64,000 nucleotides of DNA from JAXGXQ01 sp040772685 (GTDB lineage Bacteria > Bacillota > Clostridia > Saccharofermentanales > UBA5734). The position numbers and the translations under genes are program-made. The notes beneath the pieces were generated by a model. It worked only from the letters and a program-made list of their open reading frames with translations. It was not told the DNA's origin and did no database searches. Shown one piece after another: positions 62,961 to 64,000 of the stretch (its first letter is position 1; each line of letters opens with the position of its first letter). Where the stretch lies: NCBI GenBank assembly GCA_040772685.1, contig JAXGXQ010000003.1:62001-126000 (forward strand), written 5' to 3'.

Positions 62961-63680
62961 ATGCGAAACGTGTTTGCGCTTCCCGCTTTAAAAAAAATGC
63001 GGACAGTACTGTTTGCTCTTCTCTTGGTGCTGACCGCCTGCCTGCCGCTTGGCTGCGAGCAGGTCAATGTTCCGAATCCGAGCGATCTCCCCACAGATAC
63101 AGTTTCCTCTGCAACAGCCAGCCGCTTCCGCGCCAGTGAGATCCGCGAGTTCCAGGGGACCTTTCTCAGTCCGGCTATTGGTCCGCGAGATAACTCCATA
63201 GCCGGCATCCAACAAGTGGATATCAGTCAATATCAGCTGTCGATTGATGGTTTGGTCGATAATCCGCAAAAGCACACCTACGATGAAGTGATAGCTTTGA
63301 CTTCACATCAGCGGTTGATCAGGCTCTTTTGTGTTGAAGGCTGGGATGCCACAATTTTGTGGCAAGGGGTTTTACTGAATGATCTTTTCCAGCCCGCAGG
63401 CGTTAAAGCCGAGGCGGTTACAGTTATTTTCCACGGAGTTGACGGCTATACCACATCGCTGCCCCTGGACGTAGTAAAAGACCGCCAGTTGATCCTGGCT
63501 TACATGGCGAACGGGTTGCCTTTACCTGCGGAAATGGGTTATCCATTCATTGTTGTTGCCGAAGACCGCTTTGGTTATAAATGGGCTCGCTGGGTTGAAC
63601 GTATTGAATTATCTTCAGAACAATATTATCGCGGGTACTGGGAAAGCTTTGGTTATAGCATCGACGGGGAGATCCGCTGA
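62961..63680 (+). CDS. Molybdopterin-dependent oxidoreductase-like lipoprotein
   Basis: Exported protein (hydrophobic segment, Cys in LPLGC as possible lipobox) with a sulfite-oxidase/MsrP-type molybdopterin fold: QYQLSIDGLVDNPQKHTYDE, the Cys in RLFCVEGWDATILWQGV as candidate Mo ligand, VDGYTTSLPLDV, and KWARWVERIEL. 239 residues, compact. No membrane haem partner is seen nearby. Substrate unknown. Confidence 0.85.
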   Translation: MRNVFALPALKKMRTVLFALLLVLTACLPLGCEQVNVPNPSDLPTDTVSSATASRFRASEIREFQGTFLSPAIGPRDNSIAGIQQVDISQYQLSIDGLVDNPQKHTYDEVIALTSHQRLIRLFCVEGWDATILWQGVLLNDLFQPAGVKAEAVTVIFHGVDGYTTSLPLDVVKDRQLILAYMANGLPLPAEMGYPFIVVAEDRFGYKWARWVERIELSSEQYYRGYWESFGYSIDGEIR

Positions 63681-63712
63681 GGCTGTTTAATCATTTGGTT
63701 TTTAATTAATTA

Positions 63713-63757
63713 AAGCACCAACAGCGCCGGTATCAAACTCTAGCTGTTGGTGCTTAA
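63713..63757. terminator. Bidirectional terminator
   Basis: Perfect 13-bp inverted repeat AAGCACCAACAGC (63713-63725) / GCTGTTGGTGCTT (63743-63755) between two convergent genes. Confidence 0.85.
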
Positions 63758-63788
63758 ATTTAATGTTAGATTATTGCCGCTTTGCAGT

Positions 63789-64000
63789 TTATTTGGGGTT
63801 GTTGCTCTCATCCTGGCTGCGAATCTCAATCCGGCGGATTTTGCCGCTGACTGTTTTGGGCAACTCATCAGTAAAAACAACAATCCGAGGATATTTGTAG
63901 GGCGCGGTAGTCTTTTTTACATGATTTTGCAGTTCTTTAGCCAGCTCGTCTGAGGCTGTATAACCCCGGGCAAGCACAATTGTTGCCTTAACAACCTGCC
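63789..64000 (-). CDS. Acyl-CoA synthetase (AMP-forming), C-terminal part
   Basis: The frame is open to the window edge on the minus strand, so only the last 70 residues are seen. They match the C-terminal domain of AMP-binding enzymes: VKKTTAPYKYPRIVVFTDEL followed by PKTVSGKIRRIEIR, where the Lys of GKI is the catalytic adenylation Lys. APYKYPR is common in medium-chain and acetate-like acyl-CoA synthetases. Substrate not decidable from this part. Confidence 0.85.
   Translation of the reverse strand, partial: QVVKATIVLARGYTASDELAKELQNHVKKTTAPYKYPRIVVFTDELPKTVSGKIRRIEIRSQDESNNPK

Overview
The window looks like the chromosome of a low-to-mid GC Gram-positive anaerobe of the Clostridia (Bacillota). 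Supporting signs are strong purine-rich ribosome binding sites, lipoproteins with clear lipoboxes, a sortase-type C-terminus, MurT/GatD (amidation of lipid II), a membrane pyrophosphatase, an ECF sigma/anti-sigma pair of clostridial type, and traces of Agr- and VanRS-type systems. The species cannot be named from sequence alone.

Layout. 1-3.2 kb: 3' end of a giant repeat-built surface protein whose cell-wall anchor is split off by a frameshift. 3.3-8.9 kb, minus strand: a penicillin-binding protein, a PurF-like enzyme without its catalytic cysteine, purine nucleoside phosphorylase and D-Ala-D-Ala ligase. 9.1-13.9 kb, minus: a complete branched-chain amino acid ABC transporter with its own terminator. 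14.4-17.1 kb: a sugar-acid type SDR, a Tic20-like membrane protein and a 2-hydroxyacid dehydrogenase. 17.4-17.6 kb: tRNA-Gly and tRNA-Thr.

From the tRNA-Thr to about 24.2 kb lies a graveyard of mobile and regulatory DNA. It holds an insertion-sequence-like end, a duplicated tRNA-Thr 3' half, the tail of a serine recombinase, truncated agrB and agrC around an intact agrA, two 94-bp direct repeats, a frameshifted secreted cysteine peptidase, and vanZ, vanS and vanR remnants each broken by deletion. From 24.5 to 31.7 kb follows accessory cargo: a truncated PhoH/PIN protein, a serpin lipoprotein, a TPR-Arr (rifampin ADP-ribosyltransferase) fusion, a GNAT, lipoproteins, a broken coiled-coil gene, and an ECF sigma/anti-sigma pair.

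31.8-46 kb carries a membrane polyferredoxin with a partner, a transporter/FAD-oxidoreductase pair, a PH-domain protein, an SGNH hydrolase, a two-component system, an XRE-ImmA protein behind what may be a vestigial toxin, an osmoprotectant-type ABC transporter and an atypical disulfide reductase. 46-55 kb, minus, is a housekeeping run: murT-gatD-purA-guaA-pyrG, then hppA. 55-64 kb holds an uncharacterised zinc-ribbon/PH-like pair, a PEBP protein, a three-gene 2-hydroxyacid dehydrogenase / zinc dehydrogenase / LarA-family operon, and a GT2-GtrA / DUF362 / molybdopterin-lipoprotein run, ending in the tail of an acyl-CoA synthetase.

The best candidates for new biology are the LarA-family operon, the cysteine-less PurF, the TPR-Arr fusion, the polyferredoxin pair and the decaying van/agr island. 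No complete, obviously novel defence or mobile system was found.
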